A stretch of 64,000 nucleotides of DNA from Rusavskia elegans (taxonomy: Eukaryota; Ascomycota; Lecanoromycetes; Teloschistales; Teloschistaceae): contig SAUG01000029.1 of NCBI GenBank assembly GCA_011316305.1, forward strand, positions 310,001 to 374,000, given 5' to 3'. The notes below the pieces were generated by a model. It was not told the origin of the DNA, searched no databases, and saw only the letters and a program-made list of their open reading frames with translations. Numbering within the stretch: position 1 is the stretch's first letter; each line of letters begins with the position of its first letter. Shown piece by piece: positions 11,840 through 23,938 of the stretch. The translations under genes and the position numbers were made by a program.

Positions 11840-12699
11840 TTTTCGTTATCGTAAAAAAGTTTATCTTTATTTTTAATATAAATTTCGGTTAAAAATTTAT
11901 TATAAATTCTAAAATATAGATAATATTTAAAATTGTAATCTAGTTTCTATATTAAAGATAATTAATAGTAATAGCTATCTAGCTATAGTCTATAGACGAT
12001 AATAATTATAGATTGTTTATCGAAAACTATATATAATCTCTTTATATAATCTTCTTTCAAAATAGCCCGGTCGGCTATTATACTATTTTAAATATTAACT
12101 ATTCAATCGCTATCGAATATCTAAAAACATTAAAAGGAGAAATCGACAGCGAAGTTTCTAGAAAATATAGTAAACGTACTATTTTCTAATATTATTAGTC
12201 GAAAAAATATATTTTAATTTTTTAATTTAATTTAGTAAATTCAATTAATCTATTAATTTTTACTTTAACTCTATTTTTTTTTTCTATATAGTTATCGAAT
12301 TTATTATAGACATTCTTTATAGTTTCTTCTATAGATTTCTAATTTAATAGTTATTCAAAATATTTAAAACCGAAAAAATTATATAGAATCTAGTAATCGC
12401 CGAACGAATATTTAAAGCTATAGATATATAATAATAGTATAAGACTTTAATTTTAAAAAAAAGTATTTTTTTTTCCTTTACTTTTACTTTTACTTTTATT
12501 ATTTTCGTTTATAGAAAAATCTTTTTTAACGACGAAAACGTGGTAATATATTGATATATATCTAATATTATATAATCAAATATAGTTATAGAATATTTGA
12601 ATTAATTTAAAGTAATAGATTTTGTAATTAGTAATTTTATCGAATAGAATTTTATATATTTAGGCGAGAATTAATATAGAATCCGAAATAGTAAAAAGG

Positions 12700-13030
12700 A
12701 AATCTCGGTATATTCGTCTAGAATCTTTAATTTCTACGATTTCGATATATATAGCCTTTATATATTTCTAGACGTAGTTACTAAAATATATTTTATAGCT
12801 TTCCTCAATAGTAAAAGCTAATAAGATTTTTTTATAGAAGCGTTTAAATTCTAATATTCGTACTAAATCTATTAGAACTAATTTGATTATAAATATTCGA
12901 AAGAGATTTTAAAAACAAACTTCGATATTTTAAATAAAAACAATATTACTAGTAGATATTATATTATAAATATATTCGACTATTTTAGTAAAAGATTCGA
13001 TCTAGTATTTCTAGCGCGAGAATTTTTTTT
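12700..13030 (+). pseudogene. Copia-type integrase core, RIP-destroyed
   Basis: Read on the plus strand through TAA/TAG codons, the segment gives a FLDVVTK..FIAFLNSKS block, then a segment ending NKNNITSRYY, then a degraded counterpart of the Copia NTPEQNxxAER motif (NIFDYFSKRFDL). Order and spacing fit the integrase catalytic core of Ty1/Copia elements. The stops lie where CAA or CAG codons would be expected. No intact frame remains. Confidence 0.6.
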
Positions 13031-13092
13031 TATAATTTTTTTTTATATTTTTATATTTCTTTCTAGTTTCTACTTTAGTTTTAGTAGAAATT

Positions 13093-13255
13093 TGATTAAT
13101 TTTCGGATCGGATTCCGAATCTAAACTGGTTAATCCGATACGACCCGAATCGGATTATAGTTAAATTTAATCTAATTCGAATCGGATCGGGCTTTTCTAT
13201 AGTTCGATCTAATTCGAACTCGGGTTAGAATCGGATATTTAGATTTAATTTACTA
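13093..13255. repeat. Fragment of the CTAGACTGGCC repeat family
   Basis: Holds TTCGGATCGGATTCCGAATC and several TCGGATCGGG words matching the copies near 11.4 kb. The termini are not clear. Confidence 0.45.
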
Positions 13256-14101
13256 AAATACTAAAATTATATATAAAGATATAATTTTAGTATTAAAATA
13301 TAATTTTTTTATACGTTATACTATTTATAAATCTCTATTTTTTTTAATAGAATATTAAAAACTTTAGATATTTCTAATATTAATATATCCTAATATCAAT
13401 ATATATTCTTTATTATTATCTAGTAAATAGTTAATACTATTTATTTTAATATTTAGTATCTATATTTCTATATTATCATTCTATATTACTATTATAGAAA
13501 TAAAATATTAAACATTTAATATAAATATTAATTCTCGCCTTTTTATTCCCTAGACTAATATATCTAGCGAGGGCCTTTTTATTAGGTTTCTATTAAATAA
13601 TATCTATTCTAGTAAATCTATAAACTAGTTTCTAAACCGATCTATAACCGGAATTTTGATTAAATTTAATCGTTTATATAGAGAGTAATAATAGACTATT
13701 AGAAATATTGTAAATAAAATTCGAACCGACTATCTAAAACTAGTATTTCGGGATAATAATAAGTTTATTTAATAGAATATAGATTACTATTAGGATTTCT
13801 AATAATAATAGTCTAGTACCCCTATCGCTATAGATATTAAAAATAGAATTCGAAAGAAAATAGCCGATTTTCTATAAATAAAAAAGGCTTTAGTATAAAG
13901 ATAGTCGCTTTAGTAGAATAAATTCTACTAGATAGCTTTATTAATAGATAATATATCTAAAATTATATATAAATATTATTTTAATGTTTTTAACTATTTT
14001 ATAATATCTAGTTCTTTAAATATATCTATTATAAAAAAATATCTTTCGACTAATAATTACTACGGATCTAAGCGACGTAATTTATAATCTATTTATTTTC
14101 T

Positions 14102-14422
14102 CGCCGGAATGGATTGGATTGGTATAGATTTTAGCTTGTAAAACCTATACCAATAAGGTATTAGATTTTATAGATTAGAACGTAAATGGTATGGATTTTT
14201 AATAGGATAGGGGCCGAAGCTTAATTTGAAGAGAAAATATAATTAAATAGGTCTAATACGTATAGATTTAACGAAAAGAGATACAGGATATCTCGCAGGG
14301 CAATTTAAAAAACCCATACTATTTAAATAGATTGGGTTAGAGACCTCTAAAATCTATACCACACCAATTCAAAAGGATCTACTATATTAAATTCCAATAG
14401 GTTTCTCCAATCCATTCCGGCG
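14102..14422. mobile_element. MITE, 321 bp, 17 bp perfect terminal inverted repeats
   Basis: The left end CGCCGGAATGGATTGGA (14102-14118) is the exact reverse complement of the right end (14406-14422). The interior keeps TGG, CCA and CA words that are nearly gone from the surrounding retrotransposon, so it is much less RIPped. No open frame is seen. A target duplication is not obvious. Either it inserted after the main wave of RIP or it is too short to be recognised by RIP. Confidence 0.75.
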
Positions 14423-17400
14423 AAAATCTATTATTAAAGTAATTTTTATTTGTATAAATAGTAAATAGTAATATAAAAAGGTAATATAAAGTTTATTTAT
14501 TTAATAATAGAAAAAAAGCTATATTAAACTAGATTTTACTTTTAACTAAAACGCCTGAAATAAATACCTATATAAGATTTTCTTAGATCTAAATCTACTA
14601 GTCCGAACTATCGAAAACGAAAATTTTAGAAAACTATTATAAATATTTTATCTAAGTAAATATCTATTTAAACGTATATAATTTATAATAATAATTTTTA
14701 ATAAATATAAAACTATCCGCGATAGAATTATATCTAATTTAAAAACTATAAAATATATTTTATTTATATTAGATATTTAGTCTAGTCTATAAAAAGTCGT
14801 ATAGATAGAAGTATTTATATATTAGATTAATACGCAATTTTAATTTTAGAAATATCTATTTAGATTTATATTTTTATCTATTAATTATTCCGGTCGTTTA
14901 TAGTATTAAAAGCTATTAACGTTTTTAGAGTTTTTCTAGTTTAAATAGTAGCTTTTAGATACTATTACCGATAATACTAGCTCTAATTCCATATAAAAAA
15001 AAAAGTTTAAAAAAACTTTTAGTTAATTTAATAGTCGATAGGATCGACTATAAAACTCGCTATTTTATATAGTTTATATAATTAATTTTATAATCTAAGA
15101 CTATGTTAAAACTATTAGATTATAAATATTAAGCGATAACTTTATTAATTAATTAGATAATAGAAGAATTATAGCTATCAGTATCGACCTATCGAATATT
15201 ATAAAAAAGGTATAATACGTAAATAATATAAATTAAATAAGTTTTATACTAATAGTATTTTTAGACTCGCGCTATTATAGTCTATTCCGGTACCTTTTTT
15301 TAATATAAACTTCGCTTTAAAGAACTTTAAAATAGAGCCGACTCTAATTTCTATACTAGGAACCTTATTTAAAATATTCGTATTCGATAGAATTCGACTT
15401 ATTTTATAATTTATAGAGTATATCTATTTCGTTAAACTATTAATAAATTCTTTAAAAAGAATTTATAAAATCTTTAAATATAAAGGATTACCTTTAATAT
15501 AGATAGATAGTTTTCTTGATTTCTTATAGGTAGTATATTATAGCTATTTTATAAAATTACTTTAATAGTTTCGTAAACTATCGGCGTTAGAATTTATTTA
15601 GTATACTGTTTTTATTATATATTTTATAATTATTTTATTAAAAAATAGGAAGTTATAAAGATTTCGAATTATTTTTAAAAGGTAATAGTACTAATAGCTT
15701 ATAAAAACGCTTTTATTAAATTTACTAAAAATTATTTTTATATTAAAAGTAATAGAAAACTAATATATAACTTTGTAAATATTTTTAAATATATAGTAAA
15801 ACTTAACGTTTATCGAGACTAAAATACTATTAAATAGGAAAAAGATATAGAAAAATATTTAAAATATATAGATAAATATCGAGACAAGTTGAGATATATT
15901 TTAATATACTACGGAACCTCTATTAATCTATTAAAATATAGAATCTACTATATAAAAAAAAAGATAATATATAATAGTAATATATTATAAAAATATTAAC
16001 TTGTTAATAGCCTGCTATAACTATTTTAAATAGTCTTTTTTAATAGTTTTAACGTTTTCGAATATCTGTTTTCGAAGCAAATCGATACTTTTATATTTAT
16101 ACTACTAAAAATAATCTATACTAAATATTTTTAAAAAAAACTATTTCGAATTTTCTAAAATTAATATAGATAGTTTATAATATTCTTTCCTATCTAATAT
16201 TTTCGATTAGATATAAACGGACTTTTAGTTTCGCTAAAAAAGTTTATTAATAGAATCGAATCTAAATAACTTTATAGTATATAGAATAGACGATGGTAAT
16301 TAAATACTATAACTATACTATAGATTTAGATTCCGATAAAATATTAAAGGAGCTATAGAATATAGTTAATTAGATAGAAATAAAGGATAGCGCTATACTT
16401 TTAGAAAAAAATCTATTTAAAGAGGATTTTAAAAGTATATTAGATAGATTAATCTAATTTACTTTTTATTTAATATTAGTATAGTAATATATATAGGTAA
16501 TATATTTTTTCTAGACTGTTATTCCTCGATTTAAATAATTAATTAGATAGTTTAATACTTTTTTCTATATCTTTATTTTTATTTTTATTTATATCTTTAT
16601 TATTATCTATTTCTATTTTTTTTCTATATTTTTATCCTAACTATTTAAATTAATACTTTTAGCTAAATCTTTATTATCTCTAAATTTAGTATTATCTTAT
16701 ATAGAAAAATACTTTTCTACTATCTAATCCTTTCTATTAACTTTAATAATATTATTACTATTTGTTTCTTTTTTTCTATAAAGAGATTTAATATATTTAT
16801 TAGTCGTATTTCCGCTATAACTAAATTCTTTAATAAACGCCGTCTATTTTTTTAAAAGATCTAATATTCTAATAGATTAAAGTTTTTAGAAATCGATATA
16901 ATAGATTAATTATTATTATATAAAATTAAAAATTAGAACTATATATTTTATAAAAATTATCCTATTTAGATTATTAATAGCGATTATAGATTAAAAAGAA
17001 TATTAGAAATAAATATTTCTATTTTAGATAGCTCGATTTATATTCGATATTTTATCCTAATATATTATTTTATTTAATTTCTAATTTATCTATTTAATAG
17101 TTATCGCTTTTTTTATATCTTCCGTAAAAGTATTAATATATAGATAATTTTTATAGTATAATACTATATATAGATTTGTATTTAATCTAGTATATTTTAC
17201 TTTATTATATTATTATAGATCTCTTTTTCGATTCTATAATCTTTTTTCTAATTTCTAGTATTTTATTCTAATACGGCCTTTATTTCTATATCTATACTTT
17301 TCTAGAAATCTATTTTTTTAAAATTTTTAAAATATTTATATATCGTAATACGGTCCGTATTCTATTTTTTAGAGAATTTATATTCGATATTAAATTACTT

Positions 17401-18529
17401 TTTATCGTATTTACGATTTATAACTAATTTAGATTTTATAATTGATTGTTTTAAATTAGATATAGTAGATAGTATACTGAATAATATCGTAGAATAAAAT
17501 GATTAATAACTATAAATTTATCTAAAGATTTTATATATTATAATTATAAAATACGCTAGAAGTTTATAGAAGTATATAAATTTATTTAATACTTTAACTT
17601 TCTAGCTATAGTATAGACGACGATTATCTAAATAACTTTATTTTACTTTTAGTTTTCTATTTTTTAATAATGAACTACTATAATAAAATACTAATATACT
17701 ATATACTATATCGTATTATATATTATTCTATTATTAGTTTTTTATTTCTTTTATTTATTATAGTATAATATATAGTTCGTAGAAATCTAAATAGAAATAA
17801 TCTATTAAAGTAATATAATTAATTATATAATAACGCTAAAACCTTTCTAGATAAGAAATTAATTTCGTTCTATAGAAATATAGCGAAAATTCGAGGAAAT
17901 AAAATTAAAAAAAATAAAAAAAAAAATAAATTTTTTTTTTATAGTTTTATAGTACCGGTAATATTTTAGAATATAATATTTTAAATAGTCTAGCTAATAA
18001 TCTATTAAAAGAAATATAAATAGAAATCTAAAACTATTACTTTTCGAAAAATCCGTAGATATTAGAAAGGTTTTAAATCTTTTATTTCTAAAGTACTTTT
18101 TACTAGACTATATTATATAATCTTTATCGATATCTCTACTATAAATCTAAATAGAAGATTTAATAGAATATAAAATACAGTATTAGTAATTCTATAGAAT
18201 ATAATAAAAAGATATATATTTATTTTCGTAATATATTATTTTACTATATTACTATATATATCCGACTATATTTATTTTTTATAGATTATTAACTAGCCGT
18301 AATCTATACTAAGCGTATTATTATTTAATAGAAAGATATCTAGTTTGTTAAAGGATTAATATAGAATCTGGAAGTATAGCTAGAGATATAACGATAGCTA
18401 GTTAATAATAAACTCTAAAGAAAAGATATATATCTATAAATAACAATTATATAAACTAGCATAAAATGGAATATATTACTATTCTATATTATCTATAATT
18501 AGTTTTAGATTTAATTATCGAATATAATT

Positions 18530-18717
18530 ATAAATCGAGTCGAATTAGATTTTCGGATCGAATTTTTAAATTAAAGTCTATAATTCGATCTAAAAGTCGA
18601 ATTAGAATCTATAATCTAATCCGACCGTTTAGTAAATCGAATCCGGGTCGAGTTACTAAAATTAGATCGGATACCCGATAGTTCGACGGGAATCCGACCC
18701 GAACCGGCCAGTCTAGT
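18530..18717. repeat. CTAGACTGGCC family, 3'-end fragment
   Basis: Ends CCCGAACCGGCCAGTCTAG, the mirror of the left end at 11384, and holds the same GACGGGAATCCGACCCG segment seen at the end of the 11.8 kb copy. Confidence 0.55.
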
Positions 18718-19207
18718 AGAAATATTAGCCGAAAATACGGCTATTTTGAATTATATAGATTCTATATAGTATAAAAGCTTTTTATTCTTCGATAAATCAA
18801 TTAAATTCTAAAAAAGTAAATTTATTACTTTAACTTTTATAATAGCAAGCTATTAGTATTAGTTTTCAAATAGAACTAATTTTTATTTCGAGTTAATTTA
18901 TAGTAATAATATATTAATAAATCAAAAAATTAAAAAAGAAATTATTTAAACGAAAATATTTTTTTAAATCGTTTTTTATATAGAGCTTCCGATAGCTTTT
19001 TACTAATTACTAAAAGTAATAATTTAAAATTTAAATTTTTTAATTATCCGCGTAGATAAATTTCTAGATTAAAGTAAATTTTCAATAGTAGAATCCGCCT
19101 AGATAGATTATAATAAGTCGATTTATAAAAGCTATTATTTATTAAATAATAGATTAATTTAAAAAAAATAATAGTTGTATAGTAATATACGATATCGGAA
19201 TTATAAT

Positions 19208-19426
19208 TATAAAACTATATAGATAATAGTATATAGATAAATAATTATAGCTATAGAAAAAAGTTCTATAGAAAAGAAAATAAAAAATAAAAAAATTCGT
19301 TAAAATTATACTAAATCTATTTAGATATAATCAGAGATTTTCCGTAATTAATAATCCAACTCTATTAGTCAATATATATCCAGCTAAATTGCATCTCCAC
19401 TATAATAACCTCTATACAAACTTTCA
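19208..19426 (+). repeat. 3' LTR of the first Copia-type element
   Basis: Partner of 6880-7097. Here the inner (left) half is RIPped, while the outer half from about 19360 keeps CA and TG words. It is followed directly by AGAAA, the same 5 bp found in front of the left LTR. Confidence 0.85.
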
Positions 19427-19431
19427 AGAAA

Positions 19432-20071
19432 TAAAAAGGCTCCGGAAATATAAAACAGATAAATATAGAACGAAATATTTAAAAAAAGTCGCCAAAGAAA
19501 ATCAATTGGAGCACCTTGTTATAAAATGCAAATCAACGTATATTTAGATGGTGGAACTGTTTTTACCGATCTAAATATTACTATATACGATAACCAGTAT
19601 CCTAAACAAACTATTCGTTACTAAATTTAAGCGCAATACGCAATTTTGATATTATTAGATATTGTGAAAGAGGAACGGCTTGCGCTATAAGCTTGTTTGA
19701 CTGTCTTATAGACGAACGAACGTCGAATGACTGGACGATGGATCCGCAGGACCATCTCCATTCATTGAGCTCGCCCGCGACCGCTCCCCAACTTTTCCCC
19801 GACCGACAATTCAGCGGCCGGGGCGTCCAACCCTGCTTGTAACAGCGACCTGATTCATTGTTAAGCACTTTTGTTGCCATCGATTTTCCAATTCTCCATG
19901 TTGAGAGGGTTTTGCCTCCAATGTTACCTTGCAGGCATACCAAACGTTCTAGAGTTTCCTTTCAACAGCGATAGGCATGCATCTCTTTATCTGTTACCTC
20001 AATACGTAGCCAGGGTGACCGTAATCTCAGCAGCTATATCAGGCGACTGCCAGCAATAATATCTTCCAGAA
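19432..20071. other. Low-RIP island, no gene recognised
   Basis: Composition is close to that of the gene-bearing left end, with frequent CA and TG. A minus-strand open frame at 19611-19943 shows no domain and may be the 3' flank of the decayed gene beside it. Together with 20072-21044 this looks like the original host locus that lies next to the retrotransposon. Confidence 0.5.
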
Positions 20072-21044
20072 CTACCATACCTGCAATTTACTTGGCCTCT
20101 GCTCGACGTTCAATTCTTCAATCTTCTTCCTTATCTTCTCAAGCCTCGGGCGCCAGCGTTCAAGCCCTCCAGTTTGTAATATCTCGATTCCCTCGAGGCC
20201 CTGAGTCTGAACGATTCTCTCCTACATAATCTGCCTTGGAATATCATTAAAATTCGGGCCGACTGCGAGATGAACTTTCTTCTATACTTCGTTCCAGGTG
20301 CGGCATGTAAGCAAATAGTTAAAGCCCACTTGGTAAGATTCCTTTCGCGGTATAAACTCGTTGTTGTTGTTTCCAGTATACGGTCCAACGTCAAGCCGGT
20401 ATAGCTTGAATATATATTGTCCGGAATGCGATATTTGATAAAATCCAGACGAAATTTATAATTAAAGCGTAAAAGCTTCTTTTTAAGTAATCAGGTTCAA
20501 GAAACGTTTATATAGTCGAAGCAAACAGCTTTCCGTATATAATAATTTAGAAAAGCGCCCGGATTGGTTCTAGAGAAATCGTAGCAGGATTCGCTACGTT
20601 TCTATTTTAAAAATCTGATATCGATATCTATTAGAACTCTGTATATCGTTCGATTATATCAGAGATAGAGTTAATTACGGAAAACCGGCTGGTATAGAAG
20701 CGGCGGATATCGTTTATAATCAGATCAGCTTTATTTATATAGAGATATAAAAGACTATAGACGTTTTTTTAAATAGTTTAACGTAGAACTTTTGTATTAT
20801 TACTATTTAGCAGTATCTAATCGCCGACTTGCCGAACGGTAGCCGCTATTAGTAAATATAGATCTAGTCGGAAAAATATACGGGATAAAACTGCTAACAA
20901 TCGTAGAATAGTATTTAGAATCGTATCTAAACAAATTTGGCGGAATATATAGCAGTTAGATAAAAGATTTATAAAATCCTCGATATTATAGAAATACTGC
21001 GGTAGTAAAAGAAATAATTCTATAGACAGCTGCAGAATTTCCAT
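20072..21044 (-). pseudogene. F-box-like host gene, decayed by RIP and frameshift
   Basis: On the minus strand the reading starts at 21044 with an F-box-like head (ELFLLLPQYFYNIEDFINL), open for 75 codons to RQVGD. A stop-riddled stretch follows in which DIRRFYTSRFSVINSISD and a IIYGKLFAS segment can be read. Then comes LDFIKYRIPDNIYSSYTG, a frame change near 20380, and GFNYLLTCRTWNEV. The stretch GLEGIEILQTGGLERWRPR ends in a charged helix before a TAG at 20072-20074. Two TAG codons at 20282-20284 and 20222-20224 stand where CAG would fit, as RIP predicts. The layout resembles a large fungal family of F-box-type proteins of unknown target. Family assignment is from pattern memory; the decay is direct observation. 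Confidence 0.65.
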
Positions 21045-21084
21045 AGCTGAAAACGAAATCTAAAAATATATACAAAGCGTTGTA

Positions 21085-21245
21085 GAATTCGGTCTAAATT
21101 GGCCGTCGAATCGAATTTCGAATCTAAATTAGCTAATTCGATCTATTTCGAATTTGATTAAAAAATAGTCCGATCCGATTCGAATTAAGTCGAATTATTT
21201 TAAAATTCGATTTAATTCGGTTTCGGATTAAACTTCAAAATCTAG
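21085..21245. repeat. CTAGACTGGCC family fragment
   Basis: Starts TCTAAATTGGCCGTCGAATC and carries the family's clustered CGAATTT/AATTCGA words, here strongly RIPped. Confidence 0.45.
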
Positions 21246-21400
21246 ATTTAATTTATTAAAACTATTAAAACTACTTTTTTTATATTATGAAATCTGTTTT
21301 ATAATAAAAATAAAATGATATATTATAGTAAAATATTTATTGAATTTATAAAATCTCTAAAAATAGATAATTGGTTAGATAATTTAATTAATTTTTTTAT

Positions 21401-21837
21401 ATATACGATTTAATCATTTGGATTTTAATTTTAATCTCTTACGATTTTAATACTAGAGACGCTAAATTGTTTAGATTACGTAATTATTTAGTATTTAAAT
21501 ATTTCACCGAAAACTCGAATTAAAGACTTCCGAAGGAGCTAAAAATCTAGAGGGAAACCGTAATCTATTTAACTTTAATTAATTTAATTTACTTCGATTA
21601 GAAACGGCTAGGCCGAGATAATCTTCTAAATAATCCTTCTATATAACTTTTATATAAACTCTATATAAAAATCGATTTGATCGATTAGAAAAAACTTAAA
21701 TATTAGGTTAACTTTTAAAGGAATCGAATCTCTAATCTACCGGATTTAATTCCGCTAATTCCGAAATCGAGCGCTAGATTCGTTAGGCCGCCAGGTTACG
21801 TAGCGTTGCTACTGCGCCATCTAGATCTTTTAATTTA
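21401..21837 (-). mobile_element. tRNA-derived SINE, copy 1
   Basis: Minus-orientation copy of the SINE best preserved at 53359-53804. Read in reverse, the head has a box-A-like TGGCGCAGTAG, followed by the CGCTCGATTTCGGAATTAG segment and a degraded box B, then a body of about 300 bp. It shows heavy RIP. The target duplication is not clear. Confidence 0.6.
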
Positions 21838-21891
21838 TTGAAATAACGTATATTAAACGTATATTAAAATAATATATATTTTTATAGACAT

Positions 21892-22654
21892 TTTAGATGA
21901 CGTTTCTAGTATTTAAACAGTCTATTAATACATTGTTCAAATTATATTATAAAAAATATTACGTAATTAAAAATACCGAGTATAGACTATATAAATACGC
22001 TGTAATTAACTACAACTATTTTAAAAAATAAACTATTTCTATAAATTAAGCTATTAATATTATATTTTAAATTACTATAAAATATAAAAATCGATACGAC
22101 GGATTTCAGATCGGATTTTCGAAATTTTAATCCGATAGATCGATTTATATTATCTAGGCTATTTAAATCGCATTAATAAAACAAATAAAAAATTAAAAGA
22201 TTCGAATACTAAATCTGTTAAATTATTCTAATCGGAACTAGTTTCTAGAAATAGAATATAATATACTAATAGAATAAATATAAACTAGAATTTTAAATAG
22301 TTTTAAATAACGTTTTAATATCGTTTTACTATTGAATTAATATTAAATAGATATAAAGTTTTATTTAACTAGCTATTAACTTCTGACTATTATTAATCAG
22401 CTAGTTATAAAACTTTATAGATTATTTAAATTTAAATCAAAATTCGGTAAAATAGACTATTAATAGAAATTTTCTAAAAATAGATAATAATATTAAACTC
22501 GTTGTTTTTTATAACGTTTTATTTATAAATATTAAATATCTTCTAGTATTTGTAATTACCTTAACAATTAATAAATATTCTATTTAATCTTATATATAAC
22601 TTTAAATTAACAGTAAACTAATAGATTATCTAGAAACAGACAGCGTCGTTCAAA
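21892..22654 (+). mobile_element. TTTAGG-type TIR element, copy 1 (763 bp)
   Basis: The left end TTTAGATGACGTTTCTAG and the right end AGCGTCGTTCAAA match, with RIP changes, the termini of the copies at 51358 and 59316. Inside is a degraded tRNA-like block (AAGATTCGAATACTAAATC and TCTAATCGGAACTAGTTTCT) found in every full copy. There is no coding frame. Confidence 0.6.
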
Positions 22655-23059
22655 GTACGTTAGAGTTTATAATATCTAAATAATTCTAGATATAGAGGTA
22701 TCTACTATAGCTTTAAAAATTAATATTAATTTTCAGATTATTAATAACTACGACGATTTGTTATTCTATAGTTAATTTAACGGTATAGCTATATAGTAAA
22801 AACTCTAATACGTATTTATATATCGTTATTATCTAGCTATAGACGGCAAAAGATATCGTAATTTTAAAAGTTATCGATGTTATTTTTCATCTAATAATTT
22901 CTAAATTCGAAATTTAGATTAAATAATATCCGGAGGTAAAAGTAGAATGGATTAATTTTATAGTTTATATAAGCGATATAAATTCGAAAGTGATTAAATA
23001 ATTTATTAAATATTTCGCTTTTTTGGAAGGCTTTAATTTGAAGTTATAATGAATTTTAA

Positions 23060-23938
23060 TATATATATATTAATATATATATATATATCATTAACGTTAT
23101 ATACGATAACGATTATTGTATTCTATATATAAAGAAATTTTTATAGCTAAAGATATATTCGTCAGACAAAATTTACAACGCAGTTAATTATATTAACTAT
23201 TTTCTTCTTTATTCGATTACGAATCCTCTACTATTTCTTCCTCGACGTTATATATAATTATCAGCTTCTAATATTCCCGCTATATCTACCTACTATACTG
23301 CGAAGTAATTACGAATAGTTATCGCTTCGGCTATATTTATTATATAACCAATATCTAAACGTTCCGCTAAACTATTAAAGTATTTTTTAGCCCGCGTAGT
23401 TTTAAAAGGGTCGCTAGTTAAAAGACGGTCGCTAGCTAGTACGCTAGCTACTATAGCTAGAAGCTTCACCCGGTCGATTAGGTTAAAAGGGAGTAGAAAG
23501 ATCGGATAGCGCGTTTTAAAGACGGTAAGAAAACTATTTTTATTGAAGTCGAAATAGTTTACTCTAGCTACTATAAAATAGTCGACGTCTGCGCGGGTAG
23601 GTATAGTTATTACGAATATAGATACTATCGTCTAATTTAGCTACGGTATAGCTGTTACGGAAATATATACGTACGTAAAAGATTTTAAACTTATATTACT
23701 AGTAAAAGAAGAAGAAAAAGCGATAACTACGAGATATATTTATCTATAAAAACTCTATATTAAGTTATCGATAGAAGGATACGTTATATTATAAAGTAAA
23801 TTTAAAACAAAGTTTTATAGAACCGTTATTTACGTTAACTAAACTAGAATATAAATTCTGCTACCGTATATTTAATATAAATATACTAACGTTTAATTTT
23901 TTTACCGAACCATTGGTTTACCGGGTACCAAAACCAAT
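23060..23938 (-). mobile_element. 0.9 kb repeat family with (TA)n tail, copy A
   Basis: Starts after a TA run with CATTAACGTTATATACGATA and ends GGTACCAAAACCAAT. The whole length recurs at 28.6, 29.5 and 31.3 kb, and an end piece lies at 43.6 kb in the opposite direction. The TA run is always at the same end, as with a 3' tail. No open frame and no terminal inverted repeats are seen, so the class is not assigned. Confidence 0.55.

Larger units (their letters stand above)
6880..19426 (+). mobile_element. RIP-mutated Copia-type LTR retrotransposon, 12.5 kb with nested inserts
   Basis: Two direct repeats of about 218 bp (6880-7097 and 19208-19426) bound the element. The left repeat begins TGTGAGCATG and the right one ends CTTTCA, fitting TG..CA termini. 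The 5 bp duplication AGAAA is present at 6875-6879 and 19427-19431. The interior is saturated with C-to-T and G-to-A changes and no frame is open. A Copia-type integrase can be read at 12.7-13.0 kb on the plus strand. The length is inflated by nested small elements near 8.6, 9.9, 11.1, 13.1, 14.1 and 18.5 kb. The rest of the interior is AT-rich with no recognisable gene. Confidence 0.85.

Noticed and set aside
19611..19943. 110-codon minus-strand open frame in the low-RIP island
   Set aside because: No domain is recognised and it lies downstream of the decayed F-box-like gene, fitting a 3' flank.
20817..21044. Functional 75-residue small protein
   Set aside because: It is the surviving head of a longer F-box-like reading that continues downstream through stops and a frameshift.
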